This document shows, piece by piece, positions 45,336 through 54,616 of a DNA stretch of 64,000 nucleotides (positions are counted from its first letter, which is position 1; every line of letters starts with the position of its first letter). Origin of the DNA: an uncultured Paracoccaceae bacterium (GTDB lineage Bacteria; Pseudomonadota; Alphaproteobacteria; Rhodobacterales; Rhodobacteraceae); the NCBI GenBank assembly GCA_947503925.1, contig CANNFQ010000002.1:124001-188000 (forward strand), written 5' to 3'. Under the pieces are notes generated by a model, which saw only the letters and a program-made list of their open reading frames with translations, did no database searches and was not told where the DNA came from. Made by a program: the position numbers and the translations under genes.

Positions 45336-46334
45336 TCACTCCAACCGCTTCGCCCGTTCTGCCACCCTTTGAACCATAGAAACAGTCGCACCACCTGCCT
45401 GACGTATCCCAGCCCCTGCGATCTCAGCATTCGACCTTGTTCCAAACCGTGCTCGTGCCCGTGAGCCTTTGGTGCCAATCAAGCCCTTTGCGAACCCGCC
45501 GGGCCCAGGAATGCTCGGCGGTCCGGCCATCATGAAGTTGCCTGAGATTGACCTTACGATCAGCGGTGTGGCGATGATCATGCCGCCTGCGAGGAACATC
45601 ATCATGAAGAAGGGCACCAGTGCGCCGATGTTGCTTGCGCCGGATGGGTCTCCGAGCTCGGACATCAGAGACCGCGACATGCCGACGACCGTGGAAAACA
45701 CTCCCGCGATCACGAGGGGGTAGAGCGCATAGGATACCGTGCTGGACAGCCAGCGGTGGAAATAGTCCTTGCTGACGTCGAACAGCGACAGCGCGATCAT
45801 GATCGGGGCAATGCCGATCATGAAGGCCAGCATGATCTTTGCGAAGATCAGGACCAGGCCGCAGAGTGCGCCGATGACGCCCAAAAGGAATGCACCGATC
45901 GCGCCGATCAGGGCTCCGGCCATCCAATGCATGTTGTCACCGGCCGCGTTCAGATAGTCACCAAATTCTTCGATAAGATCGTCGAAGGCTTCGGCAAAGT
46001 AGGATGCACCTGCACCGCCCCCGCCAAGCCCTGCCACCATGCCGCCCGCGAGCTGGTCGAGCCCGTTGATGAGGGCGCTGGCTACTGCATTGAATTGGAC
46101 CCAATTCAGCGCAAAGAGGGAGATCAGCATGAGCTTGAGGGCGAACCAGAAGGCGGTCCGCCCATCCATGGATTTGTATTGAAACACCATGTTGAGGAAG
46201 ACGCCGATCACCGCGAGCGTCGATGCCACGGCAATGACGCCGCCGAGCTGACCGGCGACGTTGCCAAATGTGGTTTGGGCCGCATCGTCCAGAAAGTTGT
46301 CGGTTGTCTCAACCATCCAGGTGACGACGCCCAT
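45336..46334 (-). CDS. virB6: Type IV secretion polytopic channel protein VirB6/TrbL
   Basis: 332 residues with at least five hydrophobic helices (VIAVASTLAVIGVFLNMVFQ, LKLMLISLFALNWVQF, LIGAIGAFLLGVIGALCGLV, IMLAFMIGIAPIMIALSLFD, VPFFMMMFLAGGMIIATPLI). The conserved tryptophan-containing segment before DYFHRWLSSTVSYALYPLV is typical of VirB6. The C-terminus is Gly- and Arg-rich. It is the last gene of the virB operon here, instead of its classic place between virB5 and virB7. Confidence 0.9.
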   Translation of the reverse strand: MGVVTWMVETTDNFLDDAAQTTFGNVAGQLGGVIAVASTLAVIGVFLNMVFQYKSMDGRTAFWFALKLMLISLFALNWVQFNAVASALINGLDQLAGGMVAGLGGGGAGASYFAEAFDDLIEEFGDYLNAAGDNMHWMAGALIGAIGAFLLGVIGALCGLVLIFAKIMLAFMIGIAPIMIALSLFDVSKDYFHRWLSSTVSYALYPLVIAGVFSTVVGMSRSLMSELGDPSGASNIGALVPFFMMMFLAGGMIIATPLIVRSISGNFMMAGPPSIPGPGGFAKGLIGTKGSRARARFGTRSNAEIAGAGIRQAGGATVSMVQRVAERAKRLE

Positions 46335-46354
46335 CAGTTCCTCCTCGGTTGGAT

Positions 46355-46531
46355 TTAGGCGCTCGAGCCGGTGCGCCGCTTCATGAAGGCCTTCAGAATA
46401 TGCTCGCCGTCAAAATCCGGCACGACCGAGACCAACTCCCAACCATCTTGACCAAGAGCCGTCAGCTGCGCTTCGATCTTCGGTGGCGTTGTCTTGGCGG
46501 TGTTGATCTGTTCAATCTTGTATTCAAACAT
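46355..46531 (-). CDS. DUF4177-like small protein
   Basis: 58 residues from the ATG at 46531, with AAGGAA upstream and an eight-base overlap with virB11. MFEYKIEQINTAKTTPPKIE, then LTALGQDGWELVSVVPDFDG and ILKAFMKRR, match DUF4177, a small fold often found as a stand-alone protein. Its role in a transfer operon is unknown. Confidence 0.7.
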   Translation of the reverse strand: MFEYKIEQINTAKTTPPKIEAQLTALGQDGWELVSVVPDFDGEHILKAFMKRRTGSSA

Positions 46532-47519
46532 GGGCTGTTTCCTTCGAATGGGCCGGATCAATCGGCAGGTAGAATTCGGTGATGCCGCGTGCGCCTTCAT
46601 GGCGACCGGCTTGGATAATCACATCGATCGAGCGGGTGATGTAGTCGTTCATGTCCTGGTAGGTCATGGGCACGTCGGTTTTCAGGGCGGCTATGGCGAG
46701 ACGTTGGACTGCCAACTGAGGTGTTTCAGCATGCAGCGTGGTGAGTGAGCCACCATGGCCGGTGTTTATGGCCTCAAGGAAGGTCATGGCCTCCTTGCCA
46801 CGTACTTCGCCCAGGACAATTCGGTCCGGTCGCATGCGCAGGGTGGAGGTCAGCAGGACATCTGCGCTGCGTGTGGCTTCGTCGCGATCAGACATCAGCG
46901 TGACGACATTTGGCTGCGTCGGTCGCAGCTCGGCGGCTTCTTCGATCGTGATGACGCGCTCGTCGGTGGGCACGAAGGAGAGGATTTTCCGCGCCGTGAC
47001 GGTCTTGCCGGTCGAGGTTCCGCCGGACACAATCATGTTGAGCTTGTGAGTGACGCAGAATTTAATCGCGGCGTCGATGTCGCCGGTGGTCACGACATCG
47101 CGCAGCTCGGCATTACGGGTGCGTCTTGCACCCTCGTTGCTTCGCTCTTTGCCAAAGAGATAGGACAGCTTGATCTGTTCCAATGGCAGGTCGGCGAAGA
47201 ACCTTAGGGAAATCGCGTAACCGCCATCAACGGCGGGGGGCTGGATGACCTGCGCCCGGATTGGGCGGTCACGGTAGGCGATGCTGACCGAGACAATAGG
47301 CTTGGTCCGGCTGAGCGTGGTGTTCGCGGCTGAAGCAATCTGATTACCCAAGTCTTTGATCTCGTTGGGCGAGAGCCGCCGATTGACGGGCCGCATAAAG
47401 TGATCACCCAGAAACTCCGCCCACAGCGTGCCGTCAGGGTTGAAGCAAAGCTCGATCAGCTTGGGGTCACGCGCCTCGGGGATCTTGTCCATCGAGCTTT
47501 GCAGATAGCTGGCCGCCAT
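46524..47519 (-). CDS. virB11: Type IV secretion ATPase VirB11
   Basis: 331 residues, hexameric traffic ATPase. Walker A is SGGTSTGKTVTARKIL (near residue 172); ITIEEAAELR gives the Asp-box region and VLGEVRGKEAMTFLEAINTG the Walker B, with HGGSLTTLHAE the His box. It energises pilus assembly and substrate passage with VirB4 and VirD4. It is three bases downstream of virB10. Confidence 0.94.
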   Translation of the reverse strand: MAASYLQSSMDKIPEARDPKLIELCFNPDGTLWAEFLGDHFMRPVNRRLSPNEIKDLGNQIASAANTTLSRTKPIVSVSIAYRDRPIRAQVIQPPAVDGGYAISLRFFADLPLEQIKLSYLFGKERSNEGARRTRNAELRDVVTTGDIDAAIKFCVTHKLNMIVSGGTSTGKTVTARKILSFVPTDERVITIEEAAELRPTQPNVVTLMSDRDEATRSADVLLTSTLRMRPDRIVLGEVRGKEAMTFLEAINTGHGGSLTTLHAETPQLAVQRLAIAALKTDVPMTYQDMNDYITRSIDVIIQAGRHEGARGITEFYLPIDPAHSKETAHV

Positions 47520-47521
47520 AA

Positions 47522-48835
47522 TCAGAAGATCTCCAGATCGCGGTCGACCATCACTGTGACGCGGGCTCCTTGGTCGACATAGATCACGGGCGAGACGGAG
47601 AGGTATTCGCCAATCACGCTTTGCGCGCTGTCTTGCAAATCTTCGCCAATGCCCTCAAGGACATCCGAGGTGATCTCATCTTCGGTGTTCTGCGCCGCGA
47701 CGGCAGGTAAGGCTCCGATCAGCGATATTAGGGCGGCTGACCCAAACCGCGTGCCGAAACGGCTGTCGACGAATCCAGTTGTGCCTGACCGCCCCAGTTC
47801 GTCGCCACCGAAGGCGCTGATTTCAACGGTCTGGTTGCTGGGCAGAATGATCCGGTCCCAGGCGATCGTCACGCGCTGCTGTGCGATATCGAGACCGGAC
47901 TGATACCGCCCGATGAGGCGCGCGCCGCGCGGGATCAGGATACGCGAGCCGTCATAGGCGTGGACATCTTCGGACACCATCGCGCGGACCTGTCCGGCGA
48001 GCGAGCTGTCGATCGCTGTCTCGAGCACGGCCTGAATCATTGTGCCCTGAACGACGGTGTTTGACGGGTTCACGATCAACTGGGCCTGAGTCACCTCAGC
48101 GGGTTCAGCGCCATAGCGGACAAAGTCTGTGTCGCCATCAAGTCGACGCCGCTCGGCGGCGGTCTCTGCATTGCCGTTGCCGGAACCGCCAAAGGCGATG
48201 ATTGGGCTGGCGATACGGGCTTGCAGTTCTTCAAGCTCAGCTTGCCGCCGCCGCTCGAGCTCCTGAAGGCGCAGCTCTTCGGCCGTTGGGCCGGTCGGTG
48301 CAGGTGTGCGAGGGGTTTCCAGGCGTGCAAGCTCAAGATCGTTCTGCAGGCGCTGGATTTGCCGCGCACGTTCTTCCAACTCTTCGCGCAAGGCGGTTTG
48401 CGTTGCGGCTGCCTCGCTGCGAAGCGCGTCGATCTCTGCACCTAAGGTGTCCAACGCTTCTGTATCGACGGCCGTAGCCTCAGGTGCTGGCGCGTTGCGA
48501 AGCGCCTCAAGCTCGCTCCGCATTGCATCCATTTGCGCGCGCAGTTCTTCTGTTTCGCTGCCTGGTTCCGGCTCTGGCGGCGGGGTTGTGTCAATCGGTG
48601 CAGGCGTGGGCTCGAGCGCACCAAAGCCCGGTCCCGCTGCTTGGAACTCATCCGGTGAGGCGGTTTCGAGGCCTTCGGGTTCAGAGCCGCCAGAGAACAA
48701 CAGCATGAGACCCCCAAGGGCCGCGATTGCCACTATGCCCAGGGCAATAGTGACAACAGACGGGCGCGCCTTCGCGTTTTGTGTTTTGCCTTCAAGCGCT
48801 TCGAGGCGTTTCTTAAGCTCGGCTGTTTCACTCAT
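47522..48835 (-). CDS. virB10: Type IV secretion outer-core protein VirB10
   Basis: 437 residues. A cytoplasmic start, one transmembrane helix (VVTIALGIVAIAALGGLMLL), a proline-rich periplasmic stretch (PTPAPIDTTPPPEPEPGSET), a coiled coil, and the C-terminal TrbI domain (VVQGTMIQAVLETAIDSSLA, GARLIGRYQSGLDIAQQRV, GTRFGSAALISLIGALPAVA). It spans both membranes and forms the core complex with VirB7 and VirB9. The gene overlaps virB9 by eight bases. Confidence 0.95.
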   Translation of the reverse strand: MSETAELKKRLEALEGKTQNAKARPSVVTIALGIVAIAALGGLMLLFSGGSEPEGLETASPDEFQAAGPGFGALEPTPAPIDTTPPPEPEPGSETEELRAQMDAMRSELEALRNAPAPEATAVDTEALDTLGAEIDALRSEAAATQTALREELEERARQIQRLQNDLELARLETPRTPAPTGPTAEELRLQELERRRQAELEELQARIASPIIAFGGSGNGNAETAAERRRLDGDTDFVRYGAEPAEVTQAQLIVNPSNTVVQGTMIQAVLETAIDSSLAGQVRAMVSEDVHAYDGSRILIPRGARLIGRYQSGLDIAQQRVTIAWDRIILPSNQTVEISAFGGDELGRSGTTGFVDSRFGTRFGSAALISLIGALPAVAAQNTEDEITSDVLEGIGEDLQDSAQSVIGEYLSVSPVIYVDQGARVTVMVDRDLEIF

Positions 48836-49523
48836 CGCGGTTTGCCTCGCTCATCTCTTGGACGCAAATCTCGTCCTCACCGAGCCTGAGAACCCATCGA
48901 TCACTAACACCCGATACGCGGATCACGCCGTCGGGTCGGGCTAGAGCATTGACACTTCGCTCATTGCCGCCGGACCAACGAAAGATCGCGGGCAGCGGCG
49001 CGTTCGCGGCAAAGCGGAAATAGGTGAAAGTGCCATCATCCCAAATCTCGCGCGGGGTAATCTCGGATCGTGCGCTGACGCCATAGGCGTGATTTGCTGG
49101 CGCGCCTGCAGCCACACGCGATTGCCGAGGGGCCGCCTCGGGATAGGTGAAGCGAATGACGTAGAAGGTCGGCGAACTCGCCTCGGTGACGTTAAAGTAA
49201 TAGCTGCGCCGGTTGGTATAGACAGTGATGTTGGTATGCGCGCCGCGTGTAACCGGCTTGATCGCAAAGGCCTGGCCGCCGGGCACGCCGTCGAGAAGGA
49301 AGCCTTCAGTGTCGCCAGCAATGATCGAGCGGATGGTCTCGCCCTGGCCGAATTCAATGCTGGTCACATGGGTTATGCTGGTGCGAATGCGATAGACCTG
49401 CCCATCCTGATAGGTGGCCAGCCGCACGCGGGCATCATAGGGGCCTTGGCGCGGCTGCGTTTCGGCATTGGCGGTGCCAGTAAGCGGAACCAGGAAGACG
49501 AGGATCAGGAACAGGCGGCGCAT
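48828..49523 (-). CDS. virB9: Type IV secretion outer-core protein VirB9
   Basis: 231 residues with a signal peptide (LFLILVFLVPLTGTANA). The N-terminal domain (GPYDARVRLATYQDGQVYRI, IRSIIAGDTEGFLLDG, THTNITVYTNRRSYYF-like) and the C-terminal domain (PREIWDDGTFTYFRFAANA, GVSDRWVLRLGEDEICV) are those of CagX/VirB9. It binds VirB7 lipoprotein and VirB10 in the outer membrane core. Confidence 0.94.
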   Translation of the reverse strand: MRRLFLILVFLVPLTGTANAETQPRQGPYDARVRLATYQDGQVYRIRTSITHVTSIEFGQGETIRSIIAGDTEGFLLDGVPGGQAFAIKPVTRGAHTNITVYTNRRSYYFNVTEASSPTFYVIRFTYPEAAPRQSRVAAGAPANHAYGVSARSEITPREIWDDGTFTYFRFAANAPLPAIFRWSGGNERSVNALARPDGVIRVSGVSDRWVLRLGEDEICVQEMSEANRDE

Positions 49524-49526
49524 TGG

Positions 49527-50177
49527 TTACTCCAAACGATCCGAGCGGATCGCGTATTCGGTGACAGTGAAGCCGAAAGGGTTCTGCCAGACGTCATCGA
49601 TCGACCGGCTATTCTCGGGCCGAAACTCAAACATCAACGTTGCGGTGAATAGCCCGTTTTGATTGCCACGCGGTGAGTTCAGCCGCTTGCGCAGGCGCAC
49701 CTGGGCACGATTGGCGCTGATATGAGTGATCGATAGAACCTCGACATCAAGACGGGCATCTGTGCCGTAGCTGTCCGGCGGATAGGCCTCGTGACCGCTG
49801 GTCCAAAGCGCGCGTAGTCCTGCGGCCGCAGCTCCGTCCGACTGATCCAGGACCCGCCGCACACGCACATCATTGTCGAGCTGATTGTATGTCTCTCGAT
49901 CAATGACATAGCGGTAGACCTGTGCCTCGATGATAGCGGGGCGTTCCGTGAGTGAGACCGTTTCAACCATGGCATTGGGGAGGGCCATGCCGGTTTCGCT
50001 ATCAAAGGGCACGATCATGGGCGGCGGGTCCACGTCGAACAGGGCAACGAGGGCAGCGGCGAGGCAACCTGCCACGCCAAACGCCATGCCTGTCAGCCCC
50101 AGTTTCTGCCACATGAGCTCGCGCCGTCGTGCGCCATAGACGAGCTCTTCTTCGATGATTTCTGCCTCGCTGTTCAT
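49527..50177 (-). CDS. virB8: Type IV secretion bridge protein VirB8
   Basis: 216 residues from the ATG at 50177, just after the virB5 stop at 50182. A cytoplasmic tail, one transmembrane helix (LGLTGMAFGVAGCLAAALVA) and a periplasmic NTF2-like domain (IEAQVYRYVIDRETYNQLDN, LNSPRGNQNGLFTATLMF) match VirB8. It nucleates assembly of the inner-membrane complex. The extra 24 residues of a longer frame overlap virB5 and are rejected. Confidence 0.93.
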   Translation of the reverse strand: MNSEAEIIEEELVYGARRRELMWQKLGLTGMAFGVAGCLAAALVALFDVDPPPMIVPFDSETGMALPNAMVETVSLTERPAIIEAQVYRYVIDRETYNQLDNDVRVRRVLDQSDGAAAAGLRALWTSGHEAYPPDSYGTDARLDVEVLSITHISANRAQVRLRKRLNSPRGNQNGLFTATLMFEFRPENSRSIDDVWQNPFGFTVTEYAIRSDRLE

Positions 50178-50181
50178 ATGG

Positions 50182-50961
50182 TCAGTCCGCACGCAGCTCT
50201 GGCAGGGTGAAGTCCATGTAGCGGCGCTCTTCGGCCAGGGTGGCGGCATCCACCACGCCGGATTGGCCCGCGCCGACAGTTTGTATGGCTTCGAGTTCCC
50301 AAATGCGCGTCATTGCGATGGCCAGCTCGGCTGTGACGCGGGTGTTGTGATCGACGGCTTCCTTGAGCGTTTCCATGTCCGGGATCAGTGAGACCAGTTG
50401 TTCGACCCGTTCAAGGGACTGCGCGGCCTCGTCATAGCTGTTCTCAGCCGCCGCTGACATCACCGCCCCGGTGCCTGCCTGACTAGCGATGCGTTCCGCC
50501 CCTGGATTGCCGCTGCTGGCCATGTCGGACAGGCTGTCTTGGTCAAAGCCTGCGTCCTCCAAGGCTTGCGTCATGCGGCCTTCCATTTGAGGGGCTGCAT
50601 TGCCGATCAGGCCGCTGAAATCGCCGCTCTGGATTTGCCGTATGGTGCCAAGGAGATCGCCGAATTCCTGATCGAGAAGCCCATCAAGATCACCGCCCAT
50701 GGCCATGTCGATGATATCCGTCGCGCCGGTCAGGGCAGCGTAGGTCTCATTGAGCGTGTCAAGCTGTTGTTGCACCAGATCAAGCTGTTCGAGAAGCGTG
50801 TCAAGCTGGTCGGTCTGGATCCCGAAATCCTCCAGCATTTGCTGCAGCTGGCGAATTTCCTGCGCGATGTTGCGCGTGTCGACCGTCGGCACGCCTTGGG
50901 CAGACAGGGGTGTGGCAGTCATCAATGCGCAAGCGGCAACGGCAGAAAGAAAGCGGATCAT
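50182..50961 (-). CDS. virB5: Type IV secretion minor pilin-type protein VirB5
   Basis: 259 residues with a signal peptide ending ATPLSA-QG. The mature part is highly helical with Gln- and Leu-rich heptads (IRQLQQMLEDFGIQTDQLDT) and ends VVDAATLAEERRYMDF. VirB5 sits at the pilus tip and helps adhesion. It overlaps the lytic transglycosylase gene upstream by four bases. Confidence 0.85.
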   Translation of the reverse strand: MIRFLSAVAACALMTATPLSAQGVPTVDTRNIAQEIRQLQQMLEDFGIQTDQLDTLLEQLDLVQQQLDTLNETYAALTGATDIIDMAMGGDLDGLLDQEFGDLLGTIRQIQSGDFSGLIGNAAPQMEGRMTQALEDAGFDQDSLSDMASSGNPGAERIASQAGTGAVMSAAAENSYDEAAQSLERVEQLVSLIPDMETLKEAVDHNTRVTAELAIAMTRIWELEAIQTVGAGQSGVVDAATLAEERRYMDFTLPELRAD

Positions 50962-52106
50962 CGGAGTGCCTCCAGATCGAATTGCATGAAATCTTGTTCG
51001 CGGGCCTGCGCGGCCGCCATGGCCAGCTCTGCCGCGCTAAGCGGGCGGGTATGTGCGGCTTTGAGGCGCGTGCGGATCGCGATCAGTCGGGCGAGTTCGG
51101 TCCGCGCATAGGTGTTGAGCGACATGGCCGCGTGAATGTCGTCGGTTTCGCCAATGCGGGTGATGATGTCCTGCACGCGCAGGGCGGCCGCTTGCACCGA
51201 AACCAGTGAGAAGTCGCCATAGACGCCTGCGCCGAAGGAGGTCAGGCTCATGGTGGAGTTGGCGAGGAGAACCGGATCGATGGTGCCAAGCGCATCGACG
51301 CCGCCGACGCGGGCAAGGTAGAGATTGTAGCGCTCGGGGATCACCTGAACGTAGTGTTGGGTCTCAGTGAAGGGCGGCACGCCGCCGTAGCGCTGCACGT
51401 TGCCGGGACCTGCATTGTAGGCCGCGAGCCCGTGAATGATGTTGCCGTCAAACATGGCCAGCATCTGTGCCAGATAGCGTGCGCCGCCCGTCAGCTGGAT
51501 GTAGGGGTTTTCATAATAGGCCGGGTAAATCCCGAGATCCTGCGCCGTGCCAGGCATGATCTGGGTCAGGCCAAATGCACCAACAGGCGAGCGCGCGCCG
51601 ATGGTGAAACGGCTTTCTTGCCAGATCAGCGCCTGCAACAGACAGCGCCATTGCTTTGGTGACAGACCCGCCGCGCGCACGCCGGACATATGGTGCGTTT
51701 CCTGAGCTGCGCGAATGATCAGCTGTTCGATCGAGCCTGAGGCATCGCCGAACATCTGGGCCGCGCCGGGGTTTTGATCGACCGGACCGTAAAGCGTTTC
51801 TGCAGCGCTTTCAGGTGATGAGCCTGCTTCCAAACTAGCGACCAGCGCGCCTGAATTTCCGCTGCCAAGTGTTGCCGCATTGAGGATGTCTTCCAGCGCC
51901 CGGAGTTGTTCTTGCTCGAGCTCTTCAAGCTCTTCTTCTTTGGTCAACCGATCCCGCTGCAGCGCAAGATCTTGTTCGCCCTGCTGCAGCACGCGCTCGC
52001 GCTGTAAAAACATGCCCACATCAAATGTGGGCACGCCTTGGGCAGCGGCCATTGGCGCGGCGAAACAGACCAAGCCCGCAAAGATATGCTGGCGGTGCTT
52101 ACTCAC
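50958..52106 (-). CDS. Second VirB1-like lytic transglycosylase with coiled-coil N-terminus
   Basis: About 382 residues from a GTG at 52106 that overlaps the virB7 stop by eight bases; this places a signal peptide (HIFAGLVCFAAPMAAAQG) at the N-terminus. A coiled coil (LQRDRLTKEEELEELEQEQL) precedes the SLT domain with the catalytic glutamate in LIWQESRFTIGARSPVGAFG, LTQIMPGTAQDLGI and GLAAYNAGPGNVQRYGG. A helical C-terminus follows. It cleaves peptidoglycan to let the channel through. Having two such enzymes in one operon is unusual. Confidence 0.88.
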   Translation of the reverse strand: MSKHRQHIFAGLVCFAAPMAAAQGVPTFDVGMFLQRERVLQQGEQDLALQRDRLTKEEELEELEQEQLRALEDILNAATLGSGNSGALVASLEAGSSPESAAETLYGPVDQNPGAAQMFGDASGSIEQLIIRAAQETHHMSGVRAAGLSPKQWRCLLQALIWQESRFTIGARSPVGAFGLTQIMPGTAQDLGIYPAYYENPYIQLTGGARYLAQMLAMFDGNIIHGLAAYNAGPGNVQRYGGVPPFTETQHYVQVIPERYNLYLARVGGVDALGTIDPVLLANSTMSLTSFGAGVYGDFSLVSVQAAALRVQDIITRIGETDDIHAAMSLNTYARTELARLIAIRTRLKAAHTRPLSAAELAMAAAQAREQDFMQFDLEALR

Positions 52107-52257
52107 CGAGACCACTAATCGGCCCGAGCAGCTCGAAATTGCAGTTGCTACGGCTGACTTCGGCAAAGGAGTTGAAGCATTTCGCTTCTGACGGCCGGTA
52201 TTCCGCACAGGCTGTCAGGTTCAAAAGGGTGAGGGTCAGCACGCACAGTCTACGCAT
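52099..52257 (-). CDS. virB7: Small lipoprotein VirB7
   Basis: 52 residues: MRRLCVLTLTLLNLTAC with lipobox LTAC (Cys17), then AEYRPSEAKCFNSFAEVSRS and a final LLGPISGLGE, with further cysteines at 27 and 39. Size, lipobox and position (after virB4, in the core-complex operon) are those of VirB7, which pairs with VirB9 in the outer membrane. The ATG overlaps the virB4 stop by eight bases and the stop overlaps the next gene's GTG by eight, which strongly supports translation. Confidence 0.85.
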   Translation of the reverse strand: MRRLCVLTLTLLNLTACAEYRPSEAKCFNSFAEVSRSNCNFELLGPISGLGE

Positions 52258-54616
52258 CAATCTGTCTCCAAAAATCTAGGTTCTGGCGGTAATCCTCGCC
52301 GACCAGCGCTTCGCCTTTCTCCATGCCGCCAAGGATGGTGAGGTATGGGCCAAGGGCGCTTAGATCGGCGTCGATCACCACCGAACCTTGGTCGTCGCGC
52401 ACCAGCGCCAAACGGGAGCTGCTACCTGTGCCGAGCAATACGCTCAGCTCTTTCTTAGAAAGGCCTAGCATGGTGTAGTCGCTGGCTGAGGCGCGGATGT
52501 TGGGAAGCAGGAGCTGCGTCGGCACAGCCTCGACAATCGTCTTGCCGGTGCGGGTTTTCTCGAGCTGGCTTGCGTATTGGGTCATCATCACGACGACCGC
52601 GTTTTGTTTGCGCGCCGTGACAAGCCAGTTGCTGAGCCGATCCGCGAAATACGGGTTGTCGAGTGCCTTCCAGGCCTCATCGATGATGATCAGCGTCGGT
52701 TTGCGATCCTCGATCACGCGTTCGACCCGCCGAAACAGGTAGGACAGGACTGCCATGCGTTCCTTCTCGCTTTCGCTGTCGAGAATGCCGGTCAGGTCGA
52801 ACCCAACAACATCACCATCGAGCGAGAAGGTATCCTCAGCGCTTTGTCCGAAGATCCAGCCATATCGGCCATCTGCGGTCCATTCCTGAATCCGTTCGAA
52901 CAGATCCCCTTCATCTGCCCCCGCCACAAAGAGGGAGGCCAAATCCTGCCAGTTGCGAAGGGCGGCATCGCTCGCCCCGGCGTTCTGGCGCACCACCTCT
53001 TGGATGCGATTGATCTGAACCGGGCTCAGAGGCTTGTCGGCGCGATGTAGCAGTGTGGCCAGCCAATCGGAGAGCCAGGCTTGGCCGCGCCCATCGATTT
53101 CCGTGCGCAGAGGATTGAGACCGGTTGCTTCACCCGCCTTGATGGCGCTGTAGCGCCCGCCATTGGCCCGCACCGCCATTTCCATGCCCGCGCGATAGTC
53201 GAAGACAAAGACGCGCGCGTCGCAGCGACGGGCTTGGGTCATGAGGAAGGCCGACAACACCGATTTGCCTGAGCCAGGACGGCCGAGGATCAAAGTATGA
53301 CCACCGGTCGGCTCTTTGTCTGGCTGACCCGTCTCATGGTAGTTGAACAGGAAGCCCGAACGCTCCGGCGTCGGGAACAGAGTGATCGGCTTGCCCCAAG
53401 GCACTTGGTGTCCGGGTTTACCCAGTTGACCGCGATGCAACGCTGCGAGGTCGGCAAAGTTCGTGTTCGTGATGGCGGCTTTGCGGCTGCGCATTTGCCC
53501 ATTGCCCGGATGCTGCGCGAAATAATGGGTCCGCGCCGCAAAGCTCTCGTTCACCAGATTTACCCCTTCACTGGCCGCGATGTTGCGCACCTCGGCCGCG
53601 ATGGCTTCCAGCTTTTCCTCCGTCTCGGCGAAAACCGTCACCGTCATGTGATGATCGCCGAAGCTGAGGCGCTTGGATTCCAGATCGTCCAGCGCGTCGA
53701 CCAGTTCTTCAGCGAGGGAAATTGCGCCATCATCACTGGCCTTCATCAGGCGCTGTTGCCGCTTGATCCGGCTTGCCATGAGGTTGCTGTTGATCGGCGT
53801 GAAGGAATGCGTGACCACCATGTCGACAGGCAGGTTCAGCTCATCGAACATGGTGCAGTTGGTTTTGGCCGGATAGGTCTTGATCGCAAAGCTGGTCCCG
53901 AACCGCATGCCTGGCGTCCCATCGTCGAGCGTGAAGCTTCGCCCCTGAAACGTGGCGCGGGTGTTTGCCACATCTTCGGCAATGACGCCAAAGCGGGATT
54001 TGGCGAAAAGCGGTCGCTCCTGGCCAATATTGAGCGCCCCGAGGAACCCGAGTAGCTCGCCGCTTTCAGCGCCAAGCAGACGCGGGCTCATCTCGGCAAA
54101 GGACGACAGCAGAAACCCGACGACCTCCTCGAGCTTGCGCAGCTGCTTGACGGTCTGGTCTTTCAGCTGCGCGATTGAATCTGCACGTTTCAGGCGCAGC
54201 CGAGCGCCGAGGGGAGGACGTTTCAGAACTGTGAGTGTGAGCGTTTTGTCCCGCAGACCTGCCCGCGCCATCGCCGTTTGCCAGCGGGTATCCAGTGCTT
54301 GTGGAAACCCTTCATTTGGCACCGGGGGCAAGACGGTCTCGATCGCTTTTGAAACCTTGTGCACGTAGAAACTGTACTCTGGCCCGATCTGCGCAATGAT
54401 CGCTGCAAAGAGCGCGCGGATCTTCTCCAAGTGCGCGTCATCGCTGGTCATGCTGTTGACGCCATCAAGGCGGATGCACTGGAACAGCGCATTGCCGCGC
54501 GTGCGGATCGTCACGTCATTCACGAGGCTGACATAGGGCAGCATGCTGGCTATAGGGCGCTCTTTGCGCGCCCAGTCCGGTAGCGTCGCAAGATCATCCG
54601 AGGGGTTATGGAGCAT
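52250..54616 (-). CDS. virB4: Type IV secretion ATPase VirB4
   Basis: 788 residues, AAA+ traffic ATPase. The N-terminal CagE_TrbE domain is followed by Walker A ILGRPGSGKSVLSAFLMTQA (near residue 446) and Walker B TLIIIDEAWKALDNPYF, with QYASQLEKTRTGKTIVEAVP after it. It drives pilin extraction and substrate transfer. The start overlaps virB3 by eleven bases. Confidence 0.95.
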   Translation of the reverse strand: MLHNPSDDLATLPDWARKERPIASMLPYVSLVNDVTIRTRGNALFQCIRLDGVNSMTSDDAHLEKIRALFAAIIAQIGPEYSFYVHKVSKAIETVLPPVPNEGFPQALDTRWQTAMARAGLRDKTLTLTVLKRPPLGARLRLKRADSIAQLKDQTVKQLRKLEEVVGFLLSSFAEMSPRLLGAESGELLGFLGALNIGQERPLFAKSRFGVIAEDVANTRATFQGRSFTLDDGTPGMRFGTSFAIKTYPAKTNCTMFDELNLPVDMVVTHSFTPINSNLMASRIKRQQRLMKASDDGAISLAEELVDALDDLESKRLSFGDHHMTVTVFAETEEKLEAIAAEVRNIAASEGVNLVNESFAARTHYFAQHPGNGQMRSRKAAITNTNFADLAALHRGQLGKPGHQVPWGKPITLFPTPERSGFLFNYHETGQPDKEPTGGHTLILGRPGSGKSVLSAFLMTQARRCDARVFVFDYRAGMEMAVRANGGRYSAIKAGEATGLNPLRTEIDGRGQAWLSDWLATLLHRADKPLSPVQINRIQEVVRQNAGASDAALRNWQDLASLFVAGADEGDLFERIQEWTADGRYGWIFGQSAEDTFSLDGDVVGFDLTGILDSESEKERMAVLSYLFRRVERVIEDRKPTLIIIDEAWKALDNPYFADRLSNWLVTARKQNAVVVMMTQYASQLEKTRTGKTIVEAVPTQLLLPNIRASASDYTMLGLSKKELSVLLGTGSSSRLALVRDDQGSVVIDADLSALGPYLTILGGMEKGEALVGEDYRQNLDFWRQIDA

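Noticed and set aside
53297-54055. 252-residue plus-strand frame over virB4
   Set aside because: Antisense shadow of virB4.
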